Origin: Nitrospinia bacterium
GTDB lineage: Bacteria; Nitrospinota; Nitrospinia; Nitrospinales; JAJDAT01
Direction: 5' to 3'
Assembly: GCA_029261715.1 (NCBI GenBank)
Contig: JAJDAT010000025.1
Coordinates: 496,001 to 560,000 of the forward strand
DNA: 64,000 nt
The notes beneath the pieces were generated by a model. The model ran no database searches and was not told the DNA's origin. It saw only the letters and a list, made by a program, of their open reading frames with translations. How positions within the stretch are numbered: position 1 is the first letter of the stretch; every line of letters begins with the position of its first letter. The translations under genes were made by a program, and so were the position numbers. Shown in pieces: positions 9,231-18,000 of this stretch.

Positions 9231-9833
9231 ATGACGGATGACATTATAAAAAACCTTGGGCCTTTGGCGGCGATGGTTGGTACCTGGGGTGGCGAAAAGG
9301 GAACCGATGCCGCGCCTTCTCCAGATAGAGGAAAACAGGATACCAACTATCTTGAACAGATTATTTTAGAACCCTTGGGTCCTATAAATAATCATGAACA
9401 AACTTTATATGGTTTGAGGTATTCCAGAGCGGTGTGGAAAAGCGAAACGCAGGAGCCTTTTCACGAAGACTTGGGTTATTGGCTTTGGGACTCTAAAGAA
9501 AAACAAGTCATGCGCGCTTTTATTGTTCCGCGTGGAGTTGCCATTAATGCGGGCGGCACGGTTGAGCCTGACGCTAAAACGTTTACGTTGACTGCTGACG
9601 TTGGTTCGGAAACCTATGGAATTTGTTCTAATAAATTTTTGGATCGAGAATTCAAAACGGTTAAATTTGAGATGAAAGTCTATTTTCACGATGAAAATAG
9701 TTTTAGTTATGAAGAGGATACACACCTTCAAATTAAAGGGCAGTCTGAAATTTTTCACCACATTGATAAAAATACTTTAAATAAACTCGAAATGGATGTT
9801 TCAACATATGACGAAGTTAAAAAGAATATTTAG
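9231..9833 (+). CDS. Haem-binding-like beta-barrel protein (FABP/nitrobindin-type fold)
   Basis: The 200-residue product opens with LGPLAAMVGTWGGEKGTD, the usual start of the lipocalin-like or nitrobindin-like barrel family (large-hydrophobic, GTW, G). Alternating strands follow (GLRYSRAVW, FHEDLGYWLWD, VMRAFIVPRGV), and the barrel closes with YEEDTHLQI. Family members can bind haem, nitric oxide or small hydrophobic ligands. The distal His expected near the C-terminus may be in FHHIDKNTLNKLE. There is no signal peptide, so it is cytoplasmic. It follows the three unknown genes by 29 bases and ends just before a bidirectional terminator. Confidence 0.7.
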   Translation: MTDDIIKNLGPLAAMVGTWGGEKGTDAAPSPDRGKQDTNYLEQIILEPLGPINNHEQTLYGLRYSRAVWKSETQEPFHEDLGYWLWDSKEKQVMRAFIVPRGVAINAGGTVEPDAKTFTLTADVGSETYGICSNKFLDREFKTVKFEMKVYFHDENSFSYEEDTHLQIKGQSEIFHHIDKNTLNKLEMDVSTYDEVKKNI

Positions 9834-9911
9834 TTTGTATTATTGATTCATCCTTCCAGCAGGTTTTTGGAGATAGAAGAACCCACCGTTGAAAGCATCT
9901 TGACATAAAAC

Positions 9912-9934
9912 ACCCGGCGGAGAATCCGCCGGGT
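9912..9934. terminator. Bidirectional transcription terminator
   Basis: A 10-bp GC-rich stem (ACCCGGCGGA / TCCGCCGGGT) with a GAA loop is flanked by an A-run on the left and a T-rich stretch on the right. It lies between the convergent genes ending at 9833 and 9958, so it can serve both. Confidence 0.85.
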
Positions 9935-9957
9935 TAAAATCTTGTTTGAATCAGATT

Positions 9958-10308
9958 TTATTTTGGCTCCCAGGCCTTGGGAACACCCACATTTGCGGCC
10001 GAATTGTCTCCTGGAGGAAACTTCTTGTGGGTTGGAACACCCGTTTCATAGCTGAAGGCTTTCGTCATAGGAGCCCAGGCCTTTGGAACGCCTACATTTG
10101 CGGCAGAATTGTCTCCTGGAGGAAATTTTGATCCGCCCCCTTTTCCGGCTGGTTGACCTTCTACTTTAGGAGCCCAACCGGCAGGTACCCCAACGTTTGC
10201 GACAGAGTTGTCGCCAGGAGGATATCCATCGGCCAGAGCTAAATATGGGGTCAAGAGAAAACCAAAGGCTACAGCAGTCACCATAAACAATCTCATTTGT
10301 TTCAACAT
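9958..10308 (-). CDS. Secreted triple-repeat protein of unknown function
   Basis: The 116-residue precursor has a signal peptide (about residues 1-27, LTPYLALA) and three copies of a 20-residue unit. The units begin PPGDNS, continue ANVGVP and end W-x-P at about residues 30-48, 63-81 and 98-116. The two linkers are different and Gly/Lys-rich. The mature protein is therefore small, repetitive and exported. I do not recognise the repeat. A strong ribosome-binding site (AAGGAG, 8 bases upstream of ATG) supports the start, and a terminator follows at 9912-9934. Conserved Asp/Asn in PPGDN could bind a metal or a surface ligand, but this is speculation. Confidence 0.75.
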   Translation of the reverse strand: MLKQMRLFMVTAVAFGFLLTPYLALADGYPPGDNSVANVGVPAGWAPKVEGQPAGKGGGSKFPPGDNSAANVGVPKAWAPMTKAFSYETGVPTHKKFPPGDNSAANVGVPKAWEPK

Positions 10309-10663
10309 AACTTTTACTCCTTAAAACTTTTTTATTTTGGTAACACGGCCGTGTGTTAGGAACCAACTCGGCTCCTTCTACAAATATGAGTCTAATCTGA
10401 AGCTCCCGCCAATAGATAAAATGAATAGGTAAATATGTTTAATAGGTATTTCTTTTGCTAGCATTTTCTTCCAAAAAAAAATCCAAACTGGTTTCATTTT
10501 AGAAAGTTTTAATGCGTTGTGGTCTCCGTATTTTTATTTCTTTGCGTTTGGAGCTTGCCTTGAGCTTAGTCGAAGAGTGTCAAATGGTTTTCCTCTCATT
10601 TTTCTTCACTCATTTTTCCTATCTATAAAGATGAATAAAAATTAATTTACTTTTCATGGCATT
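10309..10663. other. Gene-free interval with one degenerate dispersed repeat
   Basis: I see no credible ORF or RNA gene here. Bases 10551-10585 read on the minus strand as CTTCGACTAAGCTCAAGG, matching the dispersed repeat type found elsewhere in the window. The rest is AT-rich and must hold the promoter of the repeat protein, but I cannot place it. Confidence 0.4.
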
Positions 10664-10891
10664 TTAATTTTTTGATCTCATATTTAATACTATGGAGTCG
10701 ATATTAATTTTTATAAAGAATCGAATGGCTGAATTTTCTTGTACCGGTTTAGGCGTGTTCTTGATGATCTTTCTGGTGTTTTTGGTTTGGTCTATATTTT
10801 TAATTTTTTTATGAGACGTAAACGAGCCCTTTGACGCTATCTCCTCCCAAGAGTAGTCTGTAGATGTGTTGCTTAGGGTTCGGGAGCCCAT
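10664..10891 (-). CDS. Possible small protein with start codon inside a hairpin
   Basis: This 75-codon reading frame is Lys/Asn/Ser-rich and matches nothing I know. It is listed because AAGGAG lies 8 bases before its ATG, and because it follows the VOC gene by only 35 bases on the same strand. The ATG sits in the 3' arm of a 12-bp stem (10884-10917) and the AAGGAG sits in the loop. It could equally be a chance ORF in the 3' untranslated region. Confidence 0.3.
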   Translation of the reverse strand: MGSRTLSNTSTDYSWEEIASKGSFTSHKKIKNIDQTKNTRKIIKNTPKPVQENSAIRFFIKINIDSIVLNMRSKN

Positions 10892-10917
10892 CTGGTTTTC
10901 TCCTTCCAGATGGGCTC
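10884..10917 (-). promoter_or_regulatory. Stem-loop holding a ribosome-binding site and start codon
   Basis: GAGCCCATCTGG pairs perfectly with CCAGATGGGCTC around a 10-base loop. On the minus strand the loop contains AAGGAG and the 3' arm contains ATG. No T-run follows on either strand, so it is not a typical intrinsic terminator. It could end the upstream message, stabilise it, or gate translation of the small ORF. Confidence 0.5.
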
Positions 10918-10926
10918 TATAATGAG

Positions 10927-11526
10927 TTAAAAAAGGCGAGTTGATTCCATTAAGCCGTTGGCCTGAGGAGGTAGAAAACCTATATAGCCGTTATGCCTTT
11001 CGATAAGTTCTAAAACCGAATACGCGTTTCCATTTTTTATTTCTGGTAATGTAAACACTTGACGTAAGTCGGTGCCAGGATCTCCAACAATTTCCCCCAC
11101 AAACTCAACGTTTTTAAGTTTCAAAACTTGCATAGCGGTTTCAATTTCTTCTACTACCACCGCTATATGATGGAAACATTCGTCGCCATGCACATCGACC
11201 CATTCTGGAATAACGCTATCTTTGCCGCGTTTTCCTGAAAAGGCTTGATCGATGAATAGGGTAGGCCAACCAGGTTTTCTATAAACCTTTGCCCACCAAC
11301 TATCAAATTCTAAAACGCCTATGGATTGGTCGTATGTAAACCCTTGCTCTAGAAACATTTGAGAACGTTTTTCAACATCATGTGTTCGAATAGTGCAGTG
11401 ATCGATTAAAGGCAATAATCCAACGCCGCACTTTTCAAGCGAACGTGCCAATATTCTTGCTGCAGAATTTTCGTTGAGATATTTATTAATAGTGGCTGAA
11501 AAAAAGTATTTAATTGAGTTTCCCAT
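10927..11526 (-). CDS. VOC-superfamily (glyoxalase/dioxygenase fold) protein
   Basis: The product is 199 residues. LIDHCTIRT (H43), FHHIAVVVEEIETAM and VLELIER supply the His/His/Glu set expected of a metal-binding vicinal-oxygen-chelate fold. RQVFTLPE and the late IGFLPPQANGL recall dioxygenases of keto acids. It is last or nearly last in a minus-strand run with DUF6868 and a lysine-6-dehydrogenase-like enzyme. A role on a lysine-derived keto acid (for example 2-oxoadipate) is a reasonable guess from that context, but the sequence alone does not set the substrate. The stretch before H43 may be a regulatory or dimer segment. No signal peptide is present. Confidence 0.65.
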   Translation of the reverse strand: MGNSIKYFFSATINKYLNENSAARILARSLEKCGVGLLPLIDHCTIRTHDVEKRSQMFLEQGFTYDQSIGVLEFDSWWAKVYRKPGWPTLFIDQAFSGKRGKDSVIPEWVDVHGDECFHHIAVVVEEIETAMQVLKLKNVEFVGEIVGDPGTDLRQVFTLPEIKNGNAYSVLELIERHNGYIGFLPPQANGLMESTRLF

Positions 11527-11618
11527 GATAATCGTTTCCTAACTATTAAAAGTAAGAAAAATTATTATCTGTTCTATTTAAATCTGGATTAGTTTTTGAA
11601 GGCTTAAGTTTGCAAAAA

Positions 11619-11861
11619 CTATTCGATAATTCGTAGCGCTAAATAAGGAACAATGTTGAAGAAAAATATACATGTTTTGAAAAAAGCTATGCCTGCATAG
11701 TGAATAGCGTCGAATTTTTCGACCGACAATTTGAACCATTTCCCATGAATGCGATATACCCAGTCGTGAGCTAGGGTCAACCACAATACCCAAAATAAAA
11801 GCAATCCCAAGTTAAGAGCGGAACACCAAGCTAAAGCCTCGCGAATCATTTCTCCTGTCAT
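11619..11861 (-). CDS. DUF6868-type small membrane protein
   Basis: The 80-residue protein matches the DUF6868 pattern as I recall it: an N-terminal REALAWCSALNLGLLL, then LAHDWVYRIHGKWFKLS, FDAIHYAGIAFFK and a closing VPYLALRI. Two hydrophobic helices (about 12-32 and 57-77) flank a basic loop, so it should sit in the inner membrane. Its function is unknown. A good ribosome-binding site (AAGGAG) precedes the ATG. It is 18 bases downstream of the dehydrogenase gene and in the same operon. Confidence 0.8.
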   Translation of the reverse strand: MTGEMIREALAWCSALNLGLLLFWVLWLTLAHDWVYRIHGKWFKLSVEKFDAIHYAGIAFFKTCIFFFNIVPYLALRIIE

Positions 11862-11879
11862 TTAAAATCTCCTTATAAT

Positions 11880-12947
11880 TTATTTTATGAAAAAAGATCC
11901 TGTCGGCGTTTTAAAAAAAGAATCTAGTGGAATATCTTCTTGTTTTAAGAAACCAGAACTTGGCAAATTGCCGCAAGCTACCATTTCAACCACGGCGCAG
12001 GCAGAGCTAGCAGTTGTCCATGAAATTGCGTTCCACATTTTATCGGCAATCTCTATGGGGAAATAGCTCCGTACAAACTCTTCTCTTTTAAGTTTACCGT
12101 GTTTCCATCCTTCGACGGCCGCATGTAAAAACACAACATCGTCTTTAACCGGTGGTTTGGCGACGACTAAAATTTCACCTGCTAATTGACGTTTGTTTCT
12201 CATATGAAGTTCGTTGAAGAAAAAGCGCATTAATTCGCAATGACCGGGATAGCGCATGGTTTTATAGTTCAATTTTGTGACTTTTCCTTCATAAGTTTCG
12301 CACATAGTTCCAAGACCTCCGGAAGTGGTAAACGCTTCTAATTGATTGCCGTCAACTACAATAGTTTCGTGATCTTCCATAGCGGGCACAAAAGACCGTT
12401 TGCCGTCTTCGATAACTTCGCAGTCGTTTAGATACTCATTGACGACTCCCTCTGGAGACCAGTTAAACGCATACCCTAAAAGACCTCTTGGATTTTGAGG
12501 TAAGGCTCCTACACGTAGTTCAATAGACCTTAGTTTATCCATACCTTTTGCGAGATTCGCTCCGATAATACCGATAAGACCCGGCGCTAATCCACATTGA
12601 GGAGCCATAATACCTTCTGATGTCTTCGAAAGCTCGCGTACGCCATGAGTGGTGTCGACGTCTTCAGTTAAATCAAAATAGTGGCGCCCTGCGGCGTGAG
12701 TCGCTTTAGCGACATTTAAATTGAGTTGATAGGGAAGGCATGAAACGACTCCATCATGTTTTTGAATTAGTTTTTTTAAAGATTCAAAATCTGATAAATC
12801 GGTTTCGACCACGGGAAAAGGAAAATCTTCTTCGATTTTTAACACTAAACCTGTTACCGAATATTTATTTTCATGTAAGAGGGTTGCTAAAAGGCTACCT
12901 ACTTTTCCTAAACCAATAACTAAAATGGAATTTATTTTTTTGTTCAT
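11880..12947 (-). CDS. Saccharopine dehydrogenase-family enzyme, probable L-lysine 6-dehydrogenase
   Basis: A Rossmann NAD(P)-binding motif (GLGKVGSLLA) opens the protein. CLPYQLNLNVAKA, YFDLTED, and APQCGLAPGLIG follow, all typical of the saccharopine dehydrogenase/lysine 6-dehydrogenase family (about 355 residues here). The family oxidises the epsilon-amine of lysine to 2-aminoadipate semialdehyde (allysine) or handles saccharopine. The divergent neighbour is an aldehyde dehydrogenase, which would take the semialdehyde onward, so lysine breakdown is the best reading. The start could be GTG at 12956 or ATG at 12947. The ATG is preferred because GGGTGA lies 5 to 6 bases upstream. It is the first gene of the minus-strand operon. 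Confidence 0.75.
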   Translation of the reverse strand: MNKKINSILVIGLGKVGSLLATLLHENKYSVTGLVLKIEEDFPFPVVETDLSDFESLKKLIQKHDGVVSCLPYQLNLNVAKATHAAGRHYFDLTEDVDTTHGVRELSKTSEGIMAPQCGLAPGLIGIIGANLAKGMDKLRSIELRVGALPQNPRGLLGYAFNWSPEGVVNEYLNDCEVIEDGKRSFVPAMEDHETIVVDGNQLEAFTTSGGLGTMCETYEGKVTKLNYKTMRYPGHCELMRFFFNELHMRNKRQLAGEILVVAKPPVKDDVVFLHAAVEGWKHGKLKREEFVRSYFPIEIADKMWNAISWTTASSACAVVEMVACGNLPSSGFLKQEDIPLDSFFKTPTGSFFIK

Positions 12948-13149
12948 GATTTTCACCCATTAGTAACGATGACTTGAAATATTGCTTTACGAGTGGTCGC
13001 TAGACTGTGAAAAAAATATATAAAAGGCAAGGCTCTTTGAAATTTTGAGTTTTTAAAAGTCTCTTTAATATTGAGGCGTTTAAAAATTTAATATTCATTT
13101 TTTATTCTTGAGAAAGCAAAAACTAAAAATGCGAAATGCAAATAACCTT

Positions 13150-13167
13150 CCTATATTTAAATATAGG
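13150..13167. promoter_or_regulatory. Perfect 18-bp palindrome, candidate operator
   Basis: CCTATATTTAAATATAGG is a perfect inverted repeat. It lies between the divergent dehydrogenase genes (starts at 12947 and 13284). That position and symmetry fit a dimeric repressor or activator site controlling both directions. The bound regulator is not in the window. Confidence 0.5.
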
Positions 13168-13191
13168 TCTTTTAAAAAAAAAGGACAGGTT

Positions 13192-13254
13192 ATGGGGAAA
13201 AACTTCTGGAATGGCAAGGTTATACGAACAGTTATGGACGCCAATGATAAATAG
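13192..13254 (+). CDS. Possible 20-residue leader peptide
   Basis: A 20-codon frame starts at ATG 13192, with AAGGA 9 bases upstream, and ends 29 bases before the aldehyde dehydrogenase start. Its sequence holds one Trp and no run of regulatory codons. It may be an upstream ORF affecting translation of the next gene, or chance. Confidence 0.25.
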   Translation: MGKNFWNGKVIRTVMDANDK

Positions 13255-13283
13255 AAAAAGATGAAAGAAGTAAGGAGACGAAG

Positions 13284-14765
13284 ATGTCAAAAGTTTATAA
13301 AAATTACATAAATGGAAAATGGCAGGTTTCTAACAGCGAAGAGACTTTTGAAAACATCAATCCTTCAAATACAAAGCAGGTAATAGGTAGGTTTCAGAAA
13401 TCGAACCAAATAGATATTAACAAAGCCGTCGCCGCCGCAAAAAATGCGCAAATTAAATGGCGTAATACTCCCGCTCCTAAAAGAGGTGAAATGTTATTTC
13501 GCGCTGGAGAATTGTTATTAAAAAATAAGGATTCCTTAGCTCGGGATATGACAATGGAAATGGGGAAGGTATTTAAAGAAACTGGAGGCGATGTTCAAGA
13601 AGGTATTGATATGGCCTATTACGCCGCAGGAGAAGGACGTCGCCTAATGGGGGAAACAGTTCCGTCGGAAATGACAAATAAGTTTTGTATGTCGGTTCGT
13701 ATGCCAGTTGGTATTGTTGCGGCAATTACTCCCTGGAATTTTCCTATGGCGATTCCTACATGGAAATTGTTTCCGGCTTTAATTGCCGGTAATACAGTGG
13801 TCCTTAAACCTGCTAGCGATACGCCTCTCTCGGCTGTAAATTTAGTTAAGATTTTAGAAAAAGCGGGTTTTCCTGCTGGAGTTATAAATCTTGTTACCGG
13901 AACTGGTGAAGAAACCGGGAGACCTTTGATTGATCACCCCAATGTGAATTTGGTTTCTTTTACCGGTTCCACCAACACTGGTAGTTTTGTTGCCGAACAT
14001 TGCGCGAAAGGAATGAAAAAGTTTTCTTTGGAAATGGGCGGGAAAAATGCTGTTGTTGTAATGGATGATGCCGACTTAAATTCCGCCGTAGAAGGCGTTC
14101 TTTGGGGAGCTTTTGGAACGACTGGACAGCGTTGCACGGCTTGTAGTCGAGTGATTGTTCATGAAAAAGTAATCAAAAAGTTTAATGATCTTTTGGTTGC
14201 TAAGGCAAGCGGTCTACGCGTAGGTGATGGTTTAAATGGAAAGATCGAAATGGGGCCGCTTATAAATGAAAGCCAAAGACAAAAAGTTAAAAAATACGTC
14301 GATATAGGCATTCACGAAGGAGCCAAACTACTTACAGGCGGCGATTATTGTCATGGAAAAAGTTTTCAAAATGGATTCTTTTTTCAACCAACGGTTTTTG
14401 GCGATGTTTCGCCAAAAATGAGAATCGCGCAAGAAGAAATTTTTGGACCTGTCTTAAGCGTAATTCCCTGTAATAGCTTGGAACAGGCGGTTAGCATTGT
14501 CAACGATTCGAAGTTTGGTCTATCTTCGGCGATATACACCCAGGACGTTAATCGCGCATTTAAAGCGATTGAAACATTGGACACTGGGATTACGTACATA
14601 AACTCTTCCACAATTGGCGCTGAAATCCAATTGCCTTTTGGAGGAACTAAAGGTACTGGAAACGGTCACCGCGAAGCGGGGAGTGTCGGTATAGATGTAT
14701 TTACTGAATGGAAATCGGTTTATGTGGATTATAGCGGTAAATTACAGAAAGCGCAGATTGATTAG
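13284..14765 (+). CDS. NAD(P)-dependent aldehyde dehydrogenase, probable aminoadipate-semialdehyde dehydrogenase
   Basis: This is a full-length (493 residues) ALDH-superfamily enzyme. It has [10 protein letters not shown], the catalytic Glu in LEMGGKN (E250), the nucleophile Cys in GQRCTACSR (C284), EEIFGPV near 395 and the C-terminal [16 protein letters not shown]. It oxidises an aldehyde to a carboxylate with NAD(P)+. It is divergent from a lysine-6-dehydrogenase-like gene across a shared palindrome. The likely substrate is therefore 2-aminoadipate semialdehyde (or its cyclic form piperideine-6-carboxylate). Succinate semialdehyde or another omega-semialdehyde cannot be excluded. AAGGAG lies 7 bases before the ATG. 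No putative terminator follows clearly; PutA begins 276 bases on. Confidence 0.85.
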   Translation: MSKVYKNYINGKWQVSNSEETFENINPSNTKQVIGRFQKSNQIDINKAVAAAKNAQIKWRNTPAPKRGEMLFRAGELLLKNKDSLARDMTMEMGKVFKETGGDVQEGIDMAYYAAGEGRRLMGETVPSEMTNKFCMSVRMPVGIVAAITPWNFPMAIPTWKLFPALIAGNTVVLKPASDTPLSAVNLVKILEKAGFPAGVINLVTGTGEETGRPLIDHPNVNLVSFTGSTNTGSFVAEHCAKGMKKFSLEMGGKNAVVVMDDADLNSAVEGVLWGAFGTTGQRCTACSRVIVHEKVIKKFNDLLVAKASGLRVGDGLNGKIEMGPLINESQRQKVKKYVDIGIHEGAKLLTGGDYCHGKSFQNGFFFQPTVFGDVSPKMRIAQEEIFGPVLSVIPCNSLEQAVSIVNDSKFGLSSAIYTQDVNRAFKAIETLDTGITYINSSTIGAEIQLPFGGTKGTGNGHREAGSVGIDVFTEWKSVYVDYSGKLQKAQID

Positions 14766-15041
14766 TAATACCAAATTAATAATGAATAAAAATTAATCTT
14801 GGTTTCATGTTTCTTTAATACTTCAGCTACATATTATTATCGGGACGATTAAATACCCGACATTAAGCGATCAAAACGTCTCTATTTAAAGCCTTGTTTT
14901 TGAATGATGTGTCTTGACTGATGTCGTCTTAAAGTTTCGGGTGAATAATATCATAGGGTCTTTATACACCTTAAAGAGTCTTCCACCAGTTTTTCGACAC
15001 AAGCCCGACACGCTTTACCTCCCATATTTTAGAGGTGATTT

Positions 15042-18000
15042 ATGCTAGATTCCTTAAGTCCTTTCACTCGAAATGAACAAATACAAATAGAACGCGAAGT
15101 TATTGAACTTGCAACTCAGTTACAAAATGAAGCGGAATGCCGATTAAAATGGACTGAAAAGGGGCAACAAAAAGAACTAGCGAGAATGGTCAAAGCGCCT
15201 TTAAGTCGAGCTATTTTTATGCTGATGACCGATCAAGTTTTTCGTCTATCGACGGATCAAGCTATCTTCCAAAAATTTATTCAGATTTTACGAGAAAATG
15301 GGGTCCCAAAGTTTTTTGGAGGAATGGAACAAGTAGCTTTAGGTTCCCTAAAACGATTAGGTTTTTATATCCCACATGTTTTTTCTCCGTTAGCAGTGTG
15401 GTTTATAAAGCTCGTTATGAAATATAAGACTAAAAAAATAATTCTCCCTGGAGAAACAGTTCCCTTAGAGAGTCACCTTAACTGGAGAAAAAAACAAGGT
15501 CTAAGAGTTAATATGAACCATTTGGGAGATATGGTTCTAGGCGAGAAGGAGGCAAACAAACATCTAGAGGATTATAAAGAAGATTTAAGAAATTCTTTAG
15601 TCGAATGTATCTCTGTAAAGATTTCTACGTTATTTTCTCAAATCAATCCTGTTGCCCATGAATACACAGTACAGAAAGTGACCGAACGCTTAAAAGAAAT
15701 CTTAAGGTGCGCGTTAGAAGAACAAACTAAAAGTGGAAGAGAGAAGTTGGTATATCTAGACCTTGAAGGGTATCAAGATCTTACGCTTACAATCGATGTT
15801 TTTAAATTAATTATGCGCGATCCAGAATTTAACAAATCTCTTATAGGGATTGCTCTACAAGCGTATCTTCCAGATTCATTGCATTATCAGCAAGAGATAA
15901 CAGAAGTAGCTAAACAAAGAATTGAAGATGGAGGAGAGCCAATACGAATCCGCATTGTAAAAGGCGCGAATATGGAAATGGAGCAATGCATTGCTTCCTT
16001 AAATAATTGGTCGCAAGCTCCATATACTCAGAAGATTGAAACGGACGCTAATTATAAACGGATGCTTTCTTACGCGTTTAAAAAAGAAAATACTAGAGCG
16101 GTTAAAATTGGCGTAGCCAGCCACAATATTTTCGAAATTTCTTTTGCTAAAATTCTACAAAATTATAGAGGCATTGATGCGACCGATTTCGAGTTTGAGA
16201 TGTTGGAAGGTATGGCGGATCATGTTCGACGGAGCGTGCAAAGTCTTTTAGGATCGGTTCTCTTATATGCGCCAATAGCAAAACAAGAAGAGTTTTTAAA
16301 TGCGATAGCTTACTTGGTTAGGCGATTAGTAGAAAATACGGATGAAGACAATTTCTTAAGTCATTCTTTTGATTTGAAGGCTGGTTCGATTAATTGGAAA
16401 AATGAAGAAAAAAAGTTTATTTCATCTTTAGAGTTTATAAAAAAACTAGGACCATCTGAACCTCGGTTTAAACAAAATCGTAACACAGAAGACCCAATTC
16501 CTTTTTCATCAGTGGCTTTGTTAGATGAATTCAAACCTGATTCGCCTACAAATTTTTCCCTTCCTGCCAACCAGTCTTGGTTAAAAGAAAAAATAGTCTC
16601 TGTAATGCAAAAGACTCCAGGTAATAGTCCTGAGAAAATCCCAATCGTTATTCAAGGTAAGGAAATATGGAAAGATAGAGAAGAAGGGATCTGTCTAGAT
16701 CCTTCAAGACCGGGAATTGTATTGGCTTATTGCCAGCTTGCTACCGCTTCTGACATAGAAAATGCTATAACTTTTAGTAAAGAAGCGGCATTGACTCGAT
16801 GGGACACTGATTCTAAATACCGTGACCAGGTATTCTCACAAGTAGCGGTGGAATTGAAAAAAGCTCGAGCCGAACTTATTTCATATGGACTTATGAATAT
16901 TGGGAAGAGCGTTCTTGATTTAGATGCGGAAGTATCGGAAGCCATCGACTTTACAGATTATTACCCTCGCGCTTTAAGGCGCTTTCGTAAAAATTTTCCT
17001 TACTTAGAACTAAACCCTAAAGGAACCGTTGTGGTTATTTCGCCTTGGAATTTTCCTATTGCGATTCCTATAGGAGGGATGATTGCCGCATTGGCTGGTG
17101 GCAATCGCGTTATTTTGAAGCCATCGCCTCTTTCGATTCTAGCGACTTATAAAGCGGTTGAATGCTTGTGGCGAGGGGGAGTTCCTAAAGAAGTTCTGCA
17201 GTTTAATCCGTGTTCCGATAACGAGGCTCATCTATTAACGGAAAATAAAAAAGTAGACTTTGTCGTCTTTACGGGCAGCACCGCTACGGCAGATAAAATA
17301 TTAAAGAATAGGCCCGACTGTGATTTGTCTGCTGAAACGGGAGGAAAGAACGTTACCATCGTTACCGATTCAGCAGATAAAGAACTTGCGATTAAACAGG
17401 TTGTCGACTCTGCTTTTGGGTATAACGGGCAGAAGTGTTCTGTAAATTCATTGTTGTTAACAGTGAAAGAAGTTTACGACGATCAAAAATTTATATCACA
17501 ATTAGAAGATGCCGTAAAAAGTTTGCCTGTTGGTCCAATTGATCCAACGTTACATAGTTTTATTGGTCCATTAATCACGAAACCAAATGAAAAGCTATAC
17601 AAAGCGTTTACTGAATTAGAATTTGGAGAGGAGTGGTTGGTTAAACCTCAAAGACAAGAGCTAAATAATCTTTGGAGTCCCGGAGTTAAGATGAATGTTC
17701 AACCGGGTAGTTTCACGCATAAGACAGAATTTTTTGGTCCTGTTTTAGGAGTGATGAGAGCCGATAACTTAGAAGAAGCGTGCAGATGGGCAAATCAAAC
17801 GGGTTATGGGCTCACAGCGGGGTTACAAAGTTTGGATGAAAAAGAAGTGAAATATTTCTTCGACACTGTCGAAGCTGGAAACCTTTACGCTAATAATAAA
17901 ACCACAGGAGCTATTGTAGGGCGCCAACCTTTTGGTGGTATTAAAAACTCACGGAGGGGAGTTGGAGGAAAAGCTGGAGGGATTAATTACGTTCTCCAGT

